NCBI GenBank assembly: GCA_019058275.1
Contig: JAHLVW010000118.1
Coordinates: 1-53,240 of the forward strand
DNA: 53,240 nt
Direction: 5' to 3'
DNA from: Candidatus Heimdallarchaeota archaeon
Lineage (GTDB): Archaea; Asgardarchaeota; Heimdallarchaeia; JABLTI01
Shown in pieces: positions 17,479-25,826 of the stretch (within the stretch, counting starts at the first letter, position 1; each line of letters begins with the position of its first letter). Under the pieces are notes generated by a model. It had not been told where the DNA came from and searched no databases. It was given only the letters and a program-made list of their open reading frames with translations. A program made the translations under genes and the position numbers.

Positions 17479-18273
17479 TTACTTTTTCTTAGATAACTCT
17501 TTTATAATTGCTAATGTGATTTCTCCTTCCAATTCAACGCAGTTCTTATAGTCTGGTTTTTCCCAAGATATCCTCCAACCTTCTAATGGATTATAATAAC
17601 TATAAAAAATCGAACCGAATCCAACATTTTTTTGCTGACAGATAGTTGCAAGTACATTCAATTCTCCATTTTCCATAGATATACAGTCAAGCTTTTGTAA
17701 TTGTACTATCTCGTTCTTTGTAAGTCTATATATTGCTTCCTTAGAATGATTCTTGCCTACATGGTAATTCTCCGTTCTTTTCGTTGTTTGATTTATTATT
17801 AAATCAACAATTTCTTCATCAATTTGAGTTTCTTCATCTGTATTTCTACCATAGTAGATTGAAGTTCCATCCGGTCCTAATGCGTGTGTAGGTATTAGAA
17901 AATCTAGTAACTTAACATTCTTCCCTATTCCCCATGCACCACAAACAAGAAGTATAATTTTTGCTCCACAATAGATTAAATCTTCAGCAACAGATGCTAA
18001 AGTAGATGATCCCATTGATGGTTTTATAGCTGTTATTGGAATTTTATTATAAGATCCTCTATAAAAATCACCTGATGCATAAGGATGATAAGGTTTTAAC
18101 CAATCATAATGAACCATTTTCATTTCTTCTTTAAGATATTCTAGTAGAAAATCAGAGAAGAAAATAATAACAAAAGGATCAACATTGAAATTTGATTTCT
18201 CTTTATTTGATGATTTGATTGCAGCTTCAAGAACATCTTCAGAAGTTAATAGTAATTTTTCATTCACAATCAT
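17479..18273 (-). CDS. Nucleoside phosphorylase family protein (uridine/purine/MTA phosphorylase-like)
   Basis: 264 residues of the PNP_UDP_1 fold. Visible family blocks are the phosphate/ribose region KPSMGSSTLASVAEDLIYCG, the strand KIILLVCGAWGIG (counterpart of the G-T-A/C-G motif), and CISMENGELNVLATICQQK, the counterpart of the EMESA ribose-binding segment; here the pattern reads S-M-E-N. The C-terminal W-E-K-P-D region suits a uridine-phosphorylase-like subgroup. The substrate base cannot be decided. The gene is convergent with tRNA-Phe, starts just inside the downstream 20-base repeat, and so is the sole passenger of a candidate integrated segment. Confidence 0.83.
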   Translation of the reverse strand: MIVNEKLLLTSEDVLEAAIKSSNKEKSNFNVDPFVIIFFSDFLLEYLKEEMKMVHYDWLKPYHPYASGDFYRGSYNKIPITAIKPSMGSSTLASVAEDLIYCGAKIILLVCGAWGIGKNVKLLDFLIPTHALGPDGTSIYYGRNTDEETQIDEEIVDLIINQTTKRTENYHVGKNHSKEAIYRLTKNEIVQLQKLDCISMENGELNVLATICQQKNVGFGSIFYSYYNPLEGWRISWEKPDYKNCVELEGEITLAIIKELSKKK

Positions 18274-18329
18274 ACCTCAAATAACTAAGGAGAATTTAAT
18301 ATTTATTGATTTTCATTTTGTTTGGTTAT

Positions 18330-18349
18330 AAATCACCTCCGCGACACCA
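18330..18349 (+). repeat. Right copy of 20-base direct repeat matching the tRNA-Phe 3' end
   Basis: AAATCACCTCCGCGACACCA matches the tRNA-Phe 3' end at 17451-17470 in 19 of 20 positions, including the CCA. No tRNA body precedes it (the upstream sequence is AT-rich), so it is an isolated tail. Confidence 0.65.
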
Positions 18350-18414
18350 CTTATTTATTTCCTACTTCATCAATGGTTACTTTTATTTAGTTATGTTCAT
18401 ATTGTAACTCCATT

Positions 18415-19053
18415 ATGGAACGAAAATGGAAAATAACTCTTGGTATTTTTACATCAATAATTGTTTTAATTGGAAGTACTGTGGGAATAATAAAACTAGT
18501 TGATTTTCTTCAAAATAGTAATCCTTCAGTAATAAATAATGAACCACCCGTTTTGGAATTTCCAGTTGAGAATATTGAGGTACTAATTACACTAGATGCT
18601 TTCATTTGGAATGAAACAGCACAGATCCACAATGGTATTGATTTTGGGATAAATGATACAGCAACTATTATTGCCCCTTGCAATATGACCGTCAATGATA
18701 AGAATTTGTTTTATAATGAAATTGGAGATCATTGGCAAGCTGGACTATCTTTCGATATTAATGATGATTATGAATTGTTTATTGCCTTCGAATCCTTTGC
18801 TGAGAATGAAACTTTTGGTAATCTGCAACTAGATGCAATGATTGTTGAAATTGGACAAGTTGTAACCCAAGGTGAATTACTTGGGCACTTGCTATTTCAT
18901 CGTATGGGTGCTCATATTCATTTTATGCTACATAAAAATTATAAACCTGTTTGTCCCTATCTCTATTTTAGTTCAGAAGCGAAAACCATTTTTGATACTC
19001 TCTGGACTCAAATTGGTACAAGTAGTAATCCTTGTAATGGGACTATAAGTTGA
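18415..19053 (+). CDS. Membrane-anchored LytM/M23-like protein (copy 1)
   Basis: 212 residues. A single N-terminal membrane segment (about 7-30: ITLGIFTSIIVLIGSTVGII) places the rest outside the cell. The outer domain has the LytM/M23 signature: HNGIDFGIND (H-x3-D zinc ligands, about 64-68) and, near 161-166, GAHIHFML (the H-x-H motif), with the typical VVTQGELLGHLLFH strand before it. Known M23 enzymes cut peptidoglycan cross-bridges, which archaea lack, so the substrate must be something else or the fold may only bind. It closely resembles the protein encoded at 23303, which keeps the same motifs and the closing PCN.T(I) tail. It begins just after the isolated tRNA-tail repeat. Confidence 0.82.
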   Translation: MERKWKITLGIFTSIIVLIGSTVGIIKLVDFLQNSNPSVINNEPPVLEFPVENIEVLITLDAFIWNETAQIHNGIDFGINDTATIIAPCNMTVNDKNLFYNEIGDHWQAGLSFDINDDYELFIAFESFAENETFGNLQLDAMIVEIGQVVTQGELLGHLLFHRMGAHIHFMLHKNYKPVCPYLYFSSEAKTIFDTLWTQIGTSSNPCNGTIS

Positions 19054-19138
19054 AGATTTCAATTATTTATCATTCATCAGAAAAAAGAGAATAAAGAAAT
19101 ATGTTAAGAAACAATCATTAATCTGAGGAGAATGCCCA

Positions 19139-19639
19139 ATGATAGATCCTAGTGCATTTATTTTGTTTTTAGAAAGTAACTTTCAGTTCATTTCAGGCGT
19201 ACCTTGCTCTTATTTTAAGCAATTTCTAATTCACCTTAATTCACTTAAAAATAAAACAAAACTGAAACATGTTTTAGCAACTAGAGAAGATGAAGCAATA
19301 GGTATAGCCTCAGGGGTTGCTTTTTCAGGAAAACAAGTCCTTGTTTACTTGCAGAATAGTGGTTTAGGTAATATCGGAGATGCTTTATCTTCACTCGCTC
19401 AATTATACAAATTACCCATGTTGATACTAGTTAGTTACAGAGGTCTGGAATCTGATAGAGATTTTCCTGAACATTCGATAATGGGAGAAATCACAGAACC
19501 TGTTTTGAAAGCCATGAAGGTTCCCTATTTTAATCTAACAGAAGACAAATGGGAAGCAGATTTGAATAACGCTTTGAAAGTGATGGAAGAAACCTCTTCT
19601 CCAGTAGCTTTGCTAATAAAAGATGGAGTGTTAAGCTAA
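19139..19639 (+). CDS. comD: Sulfopyruvate/phosphonopyruvate decarboxylase, alpha subunit (TPP PYR domain)
   Basis: 166 residues, the length of the stand-alone archaeal ComD subunit. Family features are FISGVPCSYFK near the start, the thiamine-activating Glu in ATREDEAIGIASG (about 49), and VYLQNSGLGNIGDALSSLAQ. In methanogens ComDE decarboxylates sulfopyruvate to sulfoacetaldehyde for coenzyme M; related enzymes act on phosphonopyruvate. No other coenzyme M gene is nearby, so the substrate is open. Its stop overlaps the beta-subunit ATG by one base (TAATG), typical of tightly coupled subunits. An AGGAG site precedes the ATG. Confidence 0.85.
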   Translation: MIDPSAFILFLESNFQFISGVPCSYFKQFLIHLNSLKNKTKLKHVLATREDEAIGIASGVAFSGKQVLVYLQNSGLGNIGDALSSLAQLYKLPMLILVSYRGLESDRDFPEHSIMGEITEPVLKAMKVPYFNLTEDKWEADLNNALKVMEETSSPVALLIKDGVLS

Positions 19640-20205
19640 TGAAAGGTTTTGAAGTTATTACAGCACTGAAGAATTTTATTTCCGAGAGCGACGTTATCGT
19701 GAGCTCAAATGGTAATATCAGTAGAGAAGCTTATCACATTCTTCCTAAACCTCAAGTTTACCTCAGGGGGTCAATGGGTCTACCAGTTTCTGTTGGACTT
19801 GGATTAGCATTAGCTAATCCTGATAAGAGAATCATTGTAATAACCGGAGATGGTAATTTTCTGATGGGGTTAGGCTCAGCAATTACTACTGCCTTTTACC
19901 AACTTACCAATCTGAAAATTCTCATACTGGACAATCTGAAGTATTTTACAACTGGCGGTCAACAAACAGTTTCTTCAGCACTTAATTATTCTAAATTTCT
20001 AGATTCATTAAGCATTGGATATAAAGCATCGAAAGAAGCATCTATGGATCGTATAGATGAAGATTTATCTGTATTTCTTAATTCAGAATCTTTTAGTATT
20101 TTACATTTAGCTATCAAAGCTTCGAAAGAGAATTTAGAGAACATTCCATGGCATCCAGAAGAGATTACTGAGAAGATAACTAAGAGATTAACTAAATCAA
20201 AATAA
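19639..20205 (+). CDS. comE: Sulfopyruvate/phosphonopyruvate decarboxylase, beta subunit (TPP PP domain)
   Basis: 188 residues, matching ComE. It holds the thiamine-diphosphate/Mg site GDGNFLMGLGSAITTAFYQL followed by LKILILDNLKYFTTGGQQT (the GDG...N pattern with the second Asn as L-D-N), and the preceding RGSMGLPVSVGLGLALANPDKR typical of TPP enzymes. Together with the alpha subunit it forms the active site at the subunit interface (family knowledge). The two genes sit between the serine hydrolase, which converges on them, and the LytM-like gene, 85 bases upstream. Confidence 0.87.
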   Translation: MKGFEVITALKNFISESDVIVSSNGNISREAYHILPKPQVYLRGSMGLPVSVGLGLALANPDKRIIVITGDGNFLMGLGSAITTAFYQLTNLKILILDNLKYFTTGGQQTVSSALNYSKFLDSLSIGYKASKEASMDRIDEDLSVFLNSESFSILHLAIKASKENLENIPWHPEEITEKITKRLTKSK

Positions 20206-20227
20206 AGTAAAGAAAGAAAAAAAGGCT

Positions 20228-22048
20228 CTACTCCTTAGCTGCGGGGTATGTTTCATTAATGATTTTTTTAAGTTGATCTGTTTTTTCCTTTTGATCTGTA
20301 ACCTCGTAAATAAACAGAAGTTCTTCTAATGAAGATTTCTTGACATGTATATCTTCAGGATTTTCTTTTAGTAATCGTTTAATTTTTTCTATTGAAATAT
20401 CATCTTTGATCCATAGATTGGCTGGTGTTATAAGTTGATTAGCTTCAAACACTACATTTTGTCCATCAGCAGTAAAGAAAATGCCAAGTTTGTCTTCTGT
20501 TAATCGATATACTTTGTTTCCAATGTTAGTTACCAAATGAATGTATCCATTTTTTATTGCTGTTGTTGAGTACAAACAGATATTGTTGTAATGAAATTTG
20601 TAAAGGGATGAATATTCATTCCACTGTTCTTTGTTTGGTCCAAATACATCCATTGGTCCACTATCATAATCTAAAATTGCTATTCGACCATTTGACTGAA
20701 CTAATTTGATCGTTTTTGGTCTGCTGCTTTCATCTAAATCAAATTCCACTAAAGGGATTTTCTCTGATGAGAATTGTCTTTTGGAATGTGGTATTAGTTT
20801 GTATTCTTCACCTTGCATGTTAAAAGTTAATTGACCTTCTTGTAATTTAATCTCTATATTCAACATTCTTGAATTATACTTACCTTCTAATCGCTTCAAT
20901 TTCCCTATTTCTAATTCTACTTTGGTTGGTAGCTTGATATCATCTGTAACAGTAATTGGATCAGGTATTCTTCCAAGTTTATGTTTTACCAAAGCTGGGC
21001 CTATTTTCTCAGCAAGTTTAAATAAAAAGTGAACTAAATTATATGTTTGATTTGCCTGCAACAACCAACCAATACCAAGATTTGGAAAGAAATGATGTAA
21101 ATTGAAGTATCCAGGTCCATCACCAAAGAATCTTAACACTAACTCACCACCATATTGATTCTTTGATATACCAATTCCCAAACCTATTTTTGTGAGTTCA
21201 TACTTATCTGCAAATGGAATTGTGTACATTTCCTCTAACAATTTTCTCTCCAAATATCTTTCACCATTTACTATTCCCTCGTTGAAATGCATCATTAAAA
21301 AATTCGCCATATCATTTACAGATGAGAATTGTGCACCTGCTCCAAGCCAGGGAATGATTATCTGTTCATCTGGTGTTTGAGTTTTACCTCTAAAACCTTG
21401 AGCACAATTATTCGTTTTTAATGCTTCAGTAGGCTCAACGATGCTGTTTTTCATTCCTAGAGGAATATAGACTTCGTCTCTCATAAATTCTGAATAGCTT
21501 TTTCCTGAAATCTTTTGCAATACATAAGCAGCTAAATCAACACCTGCATTTGAATAGGACACTCGACTTCCAACTGGGTATTTTTGCCAGCTATCACTTA
21601 TTTTCTCTATGTATTCATCAAAAGAATAGAATCTATCCTCTCCAGGTGGTTTCATATCAGTAAAATGCTGAAATCCTGCATAATGAGTTAGCAAATGTCT
21701 GAAAGTTATTTTATCTGCTTCATCGTCTCCAAAACGAGTTTTCCATTTGAATTCTGGATAGTGTTTTCTTAAAGGATCATCTAAATCTATCAGTCCTTTC
21801 TGCATTGCTCGCAAAAAAGCAGTAACATTGTATGCCTTTGAAAGTGAACCTATCATAAACAATGTATCTGGTGTTACTTTCCTGTTTTTTGTTTCATCTG
21901 TAAATCCAAAACCTTCTGCCCAGAGGATTTTCTCCTTATCTACAATTGCAATAGATATTCCAGGAATGTTTAATTCCCTCATTCCTTCTTCAATAGTTTT
22001 TTTCACATCAGTAAATAATTGTGTCAGTTCATTTTCTACCATTTTCAT
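20228..22048 (-). CDS. Serine hydrolase of the beta-lactamase class C / penicillin-binding family
   Basis: 606 residues. The N-terminal 360 residues form the serine beta-lactamase-like domain. The catalytic SxxK is at FMIGSLSKAYN (Ser 68, Lys 71), the second motif YSN occurs in VSYSNAGVDLAAY, and FGDGPGYFNLHHFFPN fits the third-motif region (the H/K-x-G pattern is not exact). A C-terminal beta-rich domain and a short TPR-like helical tail (ENPEDIHVKKSSLEELLFIY) follow. There is no signal peptide, so it is probably cytosolic. Such proteins include esterases and D-amino peptidases; the substrate cannot be assigned. ATG at 22048 sits 2 bases after GAGG, whereas ATG at 22042 has better spacing and may be the true start. 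Confidence 0.85.
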   Translation of the reverse strand: MKMVENELTQLFTDVKKTIEEGMRELNIPGISIAIVDKEKILWAEGFGFTDETKNRKVTPDTLFMIGSLSKAYNVTAFLRAMQKGLIDLDDPLRKHYPEFKWKTRFGDDEADKITFRHLLTHYAGFQHFTDMKPPGEDRFYSFDEYIEKISDSWQKYPVGSRVSYSNAGVDLAAYVLQKISGKSYSEFMRDEVYIPLGMKNSIVEPTEALKTNNCAQGFRGKTQTPDEQIIIPWLGAGAQFSSVNDMANFLMMHFNEGIVNGERYLERKLLEEMYTIPFADKYELTKIGLGIGISKNQYGGELVLRFFGDGPGYFNLHHFFPNLGIGWLLQANQTYNLVHFLFKLAEKIGPALVKHKLGRIPDPITVTDDIKLPTKVELEIGKLKRLEGKYNSRMLNIEIKLQEGQLTFNMQGEEYKLIPHSKRQFSSEKIPLVEFDLDESSRPKTIKLVQSNGRIAILDYDSGPMDVFGPNKEQWNEYSSLYKFHYNNICLYSTTAIKNGYIHLVTNIGNKVYRLTEDKLGIFFTADGQNVVFEANQLITPANLWIKDDISIEKIKRLLKENPEDIHVKKSSLEELLFIYEVTDQKEKTDQLKKIINETYPAAKE

Positions 22049-22253
22049 TTCCTCATTTTATTCACATTAATTAATTATAAAATCAATTGCTACTCGATTA
22101 TGTCCTTTCCTTTAAAAAGCAGATTCACAATACGAGGTCACAAATTGTGTGTTCATTTGTTTTAATGTATCAAGAATAATCCTCTTATTATAACCAACTA
22201 ATTTTTATTCTAAGAATGATATTCATGTTTGAAAGTTCTTAATTGTGATTTCC

Positions 22254-23195
22254 ATGTCTGAAATGACCATACAACCAAAAGAACGCTTCAAGTTTCTCAA
22301 GGAATTCATTGGTGCTTTTAGATTAATGCATTTTCTTCCAGTTATGACCGTAACGACTATAGGTACATGTATAGCAATTCTTACACTTAAGGGAACTAGC
22401 ACTTTCAGTGAGTTGTTCCAAGATTTCTCATCTGGTACAATTCAAATTGCTGCTTTAATTTTCTTTATTCTAACAATTTTCTTTCAAGAAGCATTTTGTG
22501 GCATCCAAAACGATTACATAGATCGTGACATTGATTTGAAATATAATAAAAGCAAGGCTATTCCAGATGGTTGGGTTAGTGCTACTTTTGCTTTTTGGTT
22601 TAGTATAATTTGTTTTGTTTTATTCACTGGTTTCTCAATTGGTGTTGGTTTCTGGTCAGAGACAAATTTCTGGGGGATATTATTTATTCAAGGAGCTAAT
22701 CTACTTGGAGTTTTTTACAATCTCTATGCTAAACATCGTCCTATTAGCATTATTCCTTATATGCTTGGTTTTCCATTAATCCCGACTTATGTATGGATTA
22801 CTTTCGGTGGTTTTGAGCTTATGTATTTATGGATGCTCCCAGTTTTGTTCATTGTTAGTTTTCCTGCTCATATAGCAAATGAATTACCTGATTATGATTT
22901 AGATCTTGAATATGGCAATCGAAATTTCGCTGTTTTCTTGGGCAAAAAATTTTCAACAATCCTTTACTGGCTTGGAGTAGTTCTCATTGAGGTTATTGTT
23001 GTAATTGTCTACATTATCTACAACTTCAATACTTGGGCATTTATAGGTACGATAGTATTATCATTACTCTTTGGTATTGCTGCTTTCATTATGCTTTGGA
23101 AAAAGAAATGGGAAACGGACCTATTGGTATTTAATCTTGTAACAGCATGTATTGGTGTAGAAGTGATTGGATTCTTCGTCATGTTTGGATTGTAA
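22254..23195 (+). CDS. UbiA-family polyprenyltransferase
   Basis: About 313 residues with eight or nine membrane segments. Both Mg-diphosphate motifs of the family are present: NDYIDRDID (about 93-101) and NELPDYDLD (about 218-226). Known relatives prenylate quinone rings, heme, or, in archaea, glyceryl phosphates and menaquinone precursors; the acceptor is not readable from sequence. GTG at 22245 is an alternative start, but ATG at 22254 (MSEMTIQPK) is favoured. It stands alone between the divergent serine hydrolase and the second LytM-like gene. Confidence 0.88.
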   Translation: MSEMTIQPKERFKFLKEFIGAFRLMHFLPVMTVTTIGTCIAILTLKGTSTFSELFQDFSSGTIQIAALIFFILTIFFQEAFCGIQNDYIDRDIDLKYNKSKAIPDGWVSATFAFWFSIICFVLFTGFSIGVGFWSETNFWGILFIQGANLLGVFYNLYAKHRPISIIPYMLGFPLIPTYVWITFGGFELMYLWMLPVLFIVSFPAHIANELPDYDLDLEYGNRNFAVFLGKKFSTILYWLGVVLIEVIVVIVYIIYNFNTWAFIGTIVLSLLFGIAAFIMLWKKKWETDLLVFNLVTACIGVEVIGFFVMFGL

Positions 23196-23302
23196 GATTA
23201 TTAGCTTTAAGTGAAAGGATAGCGAAATAAAAGACAAAGTACATGACTTGTTGTATCGAATAAACAACACAGAGGAATTAAAATAGTAACACAATTAACT
23301 TT

Positions 23303-23956
23303 ATGAACAAAATTAGCTCAAGTAATTATATGTCTCGTAAACGCCAAATAATCCTCATTGTGCTTATTACTGTTCTAATTATCGGTGCTGGAGTTGGTGG
23401 TTTTGCTCTTTGGAGTTTTTGGCCTGCAGATTGGTCACGTGATGCACCAACACTAGAATTCCCAGTTGAGAACACTAATGTCATACATATTTTAGGGGGT
23501 TATGGTAATACTCCTTATGGATTTTGGCACAATGGAATTGATTTTGGGTGCAATGATTCTGTAAATATTTTAGCTCCTTGTAATCTACGACTTATTGGGA
23601 TTAAAACCTGGATGTATGCTACTGATCCTGATCGATGGCAAACCTCAGTCCGATTTACAATTAACTGGGCTTACTCCTTGGAAATCGCTTTTGAATCTTG
23701 GGCTCTTAATGAAACCTTTGCTGATATTCAACGTGAGGCAATAACTCTCAAAGTAAATCAAATAGTCGCTCAAGGAGAAATGCTTGGTGAGCTTCTTTAT
23801 CATGGCGATGGTACTCATATCCATTTCATGATTAGGTATAAAGGAGATGCTGTTTGCCCATATAATTTCTTTAGTGAAAGTGCAAAAAACCTATTCGATA
23901 GTCTATGGGTTACTTGTGGTGTTGGTGGCATCCCTTGCAATGAAACAATAACTTAA
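23303..23956 (+). CDS. Membrane-anchored LytM/M23-like protein (copy 2)
   Basis: 217 residues, paralogous to the product of 18415. An N-terminal transmembrane helix (about 15-38: IILIVLITVLIIGAGVGGFA) leads into an extracellular LytM domain with HNGIDFGCND (zinc His and Asp) and GTHIHFMIRY (H-x-H), preceded by VAQGEMLGELLYHG. Its tail, PCNETIT, matches PCNGTIS of copy 1, and the V-E-N sequence after the membrane helix is also shared. Retention of all four expected zinc-site residues in both copies argues for an active metallo-site. Expression is probably independent: there are 107 bases to the upstream gene and convergence with the GNAT gene. Confidence 0.82.
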   Translation: MNKISSSNYMSRKRQIILIVLITVLIIGAGVGGFALWSFWPADWSRDAPTLEFPVENTNVIHILGGYGNTPYGFWHNGIDFGCNDSVNILAPCNLRLIGIKTWMYATDPDRWQTSVRFTINWAYSLEIAFESWALNETFADIQREAITLKVNQIVAQGEMLGELLYHGDGTHIHFMIRYKGDAVCPYNFFSESAKNLFDSLWVTCGVGGIPCNETIT

Positions 23957-23986
23957 CTGCTGATTATTGAAATTATATCTTAGGGA

Positions 23987-24762
23987 TTAGTTACTATCGA
24001 TCAAATAATATGCATTATACTTTTCAGGTTGAGAGAAACCAAGTTTTAATGCTAATTTTGCTGAGGGTTCATTATCAGCATCCCAGTGAGGGATAATATC
24101 ATTCTGTAAGCTATATTCTATGAGTTTAGCACATATAATAAGTGCTAATCCCCTTCTTTGATATTCTGGATCTGTTTCAATATGTATCTCAAAATGATTG
24201 TTGTAAATGGGTGTTGCAGCTAATGCTAAAGAAGCAATTTTCTCTCCTTCAAATATACCAAAACCAAAATTCCTTTCAATAAAGGTATCAATTGATGGAA
24301 AAATAATATTGACAACACTTTTAGCTTGATCTGAAATGTATGTTATTGATTTACTTGTTATTTTTCTGATTTCTAATCCATCTGGTAATTTTTTCTGGAT
24401 TTCTTGCATGTAGTTTATATCAAGGGTTTCGGATGAGAATTTCGTTCGTGGATAAGCTTTCAGCCTTTCTCCCCAATGACCTTTAAGTTTTTGAACCCAT
24501 TTTTCATCTGGTACAAAGATCAAACTTTTCTGAGGTATTAAATCTAATAATTCAGATACTGAAGGATCTTCAACCTTTCCAGCAACAAAGCAGATTATAT
24601 CTTTACGTCCGATAATTGCTACTGTTGGATTTTCAATTGTATTTACATATGCAAACCCTATTTTTTCACGAAGCAATCCATCAATAATATGTGAAGATGA
24701 GTGTTTTTCTCAAATAAAGAAAGTAATTCTATTCTTTTTTCTAATGGATATTCTTCCACCAA
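23987..24762 (-). pseudogene. GNAT acetyltransferase (GNAT_acetyltr_2-like), frameshifted near its start
   Basis: The long frame (23987-24676) encodes an acetyl-CoA-binding GNAT domain: EIHIETDPEYQRRGLALIIC (motif A, R-x-x-G-L/A), then PHWDADNEPSAKLALKLGF, characteristic of the Bacillus-type GNAT_acetyltr_2 family. It has no good start. The missing N-terminus (VEEYPLEKRIELLSLFEK) is in another frame, beginning TTG/GTG at 24762/24759 just after the upstream gene's stop and a GAGG site. Adding one base to the A5 run (T run at 24704-24708 on the plus strand) joins both parts into LFEKKHSSSHIIDGLLREKIG, a family-like N-terminus. Either a true frameshift or a homopolymer base-calling error. Confidence 0.75.
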
Positions 24763-24764
24763 TT

Positions 24765-25763
24765 TTATTCCTCTTTTATTATAACATCATCTGGTAAATG
24801 TATAGCGAATTTACAAAGCAGAACACCATCACTAAGAACTGTTTCGACTGGTTCTACTTTTACTGGTTGCTCGAATAATTTATCCCAATACAGCTTAAAC
24901 CAACCTGCACTGCATTGGCAAAAGTTTTTTGAAATCTCTTTTTCAGTTCCATTTTTTATTGCTCCTCGTAGCCATGGACAATAGCAGCAATAGAATCTTT
25001 TCATTCGCTCATCATTTGTTTCGAGATACTTCTTCGTTTGATAAGGAACCTTTGTTACATATATGATGTTTCCTTCTCTTATTCCCGCAGACGCATTAGG
25101 TACGCTTTTAACATAATCCACTACTTGATCATCAACTGGTTGTGCAAATGCATATGTTCCCTTATCTCTGTGCTTCTCAAAAGCCTTAATGCGTTTCTGA
25201 TATTTCTTCTTTAGAAAACCATCTATACCAAGTTCTTGGTAGTCTTTCCTATCTTCCTCAAAATTGTCATATGGTCTACCATGCAAACAAGGTTCTAGTA
25301 GCTCTATGGTTTTCTTTTCACCAAATTTCTCTTCAACTCGTTTCATTATAACCTTTGTAAATTCTGGTTTCTTTTCGGTATGAACACCTAAAGATGGAAT
25401 GGTCAAATCACTAAAAATTTCATTTCTTATTTCTTCACCATACACTTCTGCTATTCTTGAGTCTAATGTATCCATTGCATTGGATGCTTCAGATATATCA
25501 ATGACACTTGAAATAAATTCTAACCTCTTTGAAAAATTAGCATAATTCAATATTGCTCTTATAAAAACTAAAACCGAATCACTATCCTTAGAAACCAATT
25601 GCTCTGTGTATTCTACCAATTTTTGAGGATCTACTGTTTCCAAAGTTAATTTTTCTTTCATAAGAAATTCTTGATAATCTTCTAATTCTGATAGGTATTG
25701 GTCAATTTGCTTGTCTACAATTTCATTTTTACTTAAAAATTCTTTAAACTTAGCTTTATCCAA
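24765..25763 (-). CDS. Cys-rich hypothetical protein with helical N-terminal domain
   Basis: 332 residues. Residues 1-80 look like a SAM-like/integrase core-binding helical bundle (FKEFLSKNEIVDKQIDQYL, YQEFLMKEKLTLETVDPQKL, AILNYANF); no catalytic domain follows. The C-terminal third is Cys-rich, FYCCYCPWLRGAIKNG and FCQCSAGWFKLYWDKLF, then an alpha/beta end with KVEPVETVLSDG and CKFAIHLP, resembling archaeal proteins with a C-terminal V4R/DUF6144-like sensor fold (tentative). It ends 2 bases before the GNAT start, so the two are an operon. It may lie just outside the recombinase-linked cluster upstream. Confidence 0.65.
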   Translation of the reverse strand: MDKAKFKEFLSKNEIVDKQIDQYLSELEDYQEFLMKEKLTLETVDPQKLVEYTEQLVSKDSDSVLVFIRAILNYANFSKRLEFISSVIDISEASNAMDTLDSRIAEVYGEEIRNEIFSDLTIPSLGVHTEKKPEFTKVIMKRVEEKFGEKKTIELLEPCLHGRPYDNFEEDRKDYQELGIDGFLKKKYQKRIKAFEKHRDKGTYAFAQPVDDQVVDYVKSVPNASAGIREGNIIYVTKVPYQTKKYLETNDERMKRFYCCYCPWLRGAIKNGTEKEISKNFCQCSAGWFKLYWDKLFEQPVKVEPVETVLSDGVLLCKFAIHLPDDVIIKEE

Positions 25764-25826
25764 TTAACTCACCAAGTAGTACATGCTTCCCTATTTTTAA
25801 AAATAAAAAAAGCAATTTCAAACTTG

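Noticed and set aside
24765..25763. Integrase role for the protein with a SAM-like N-terminal bundle
   Set aside because: No tyrosine-recombinase catalytic domain (R..HxxR..Y) follows; the C-terminus is Cys-rich and unrelated.
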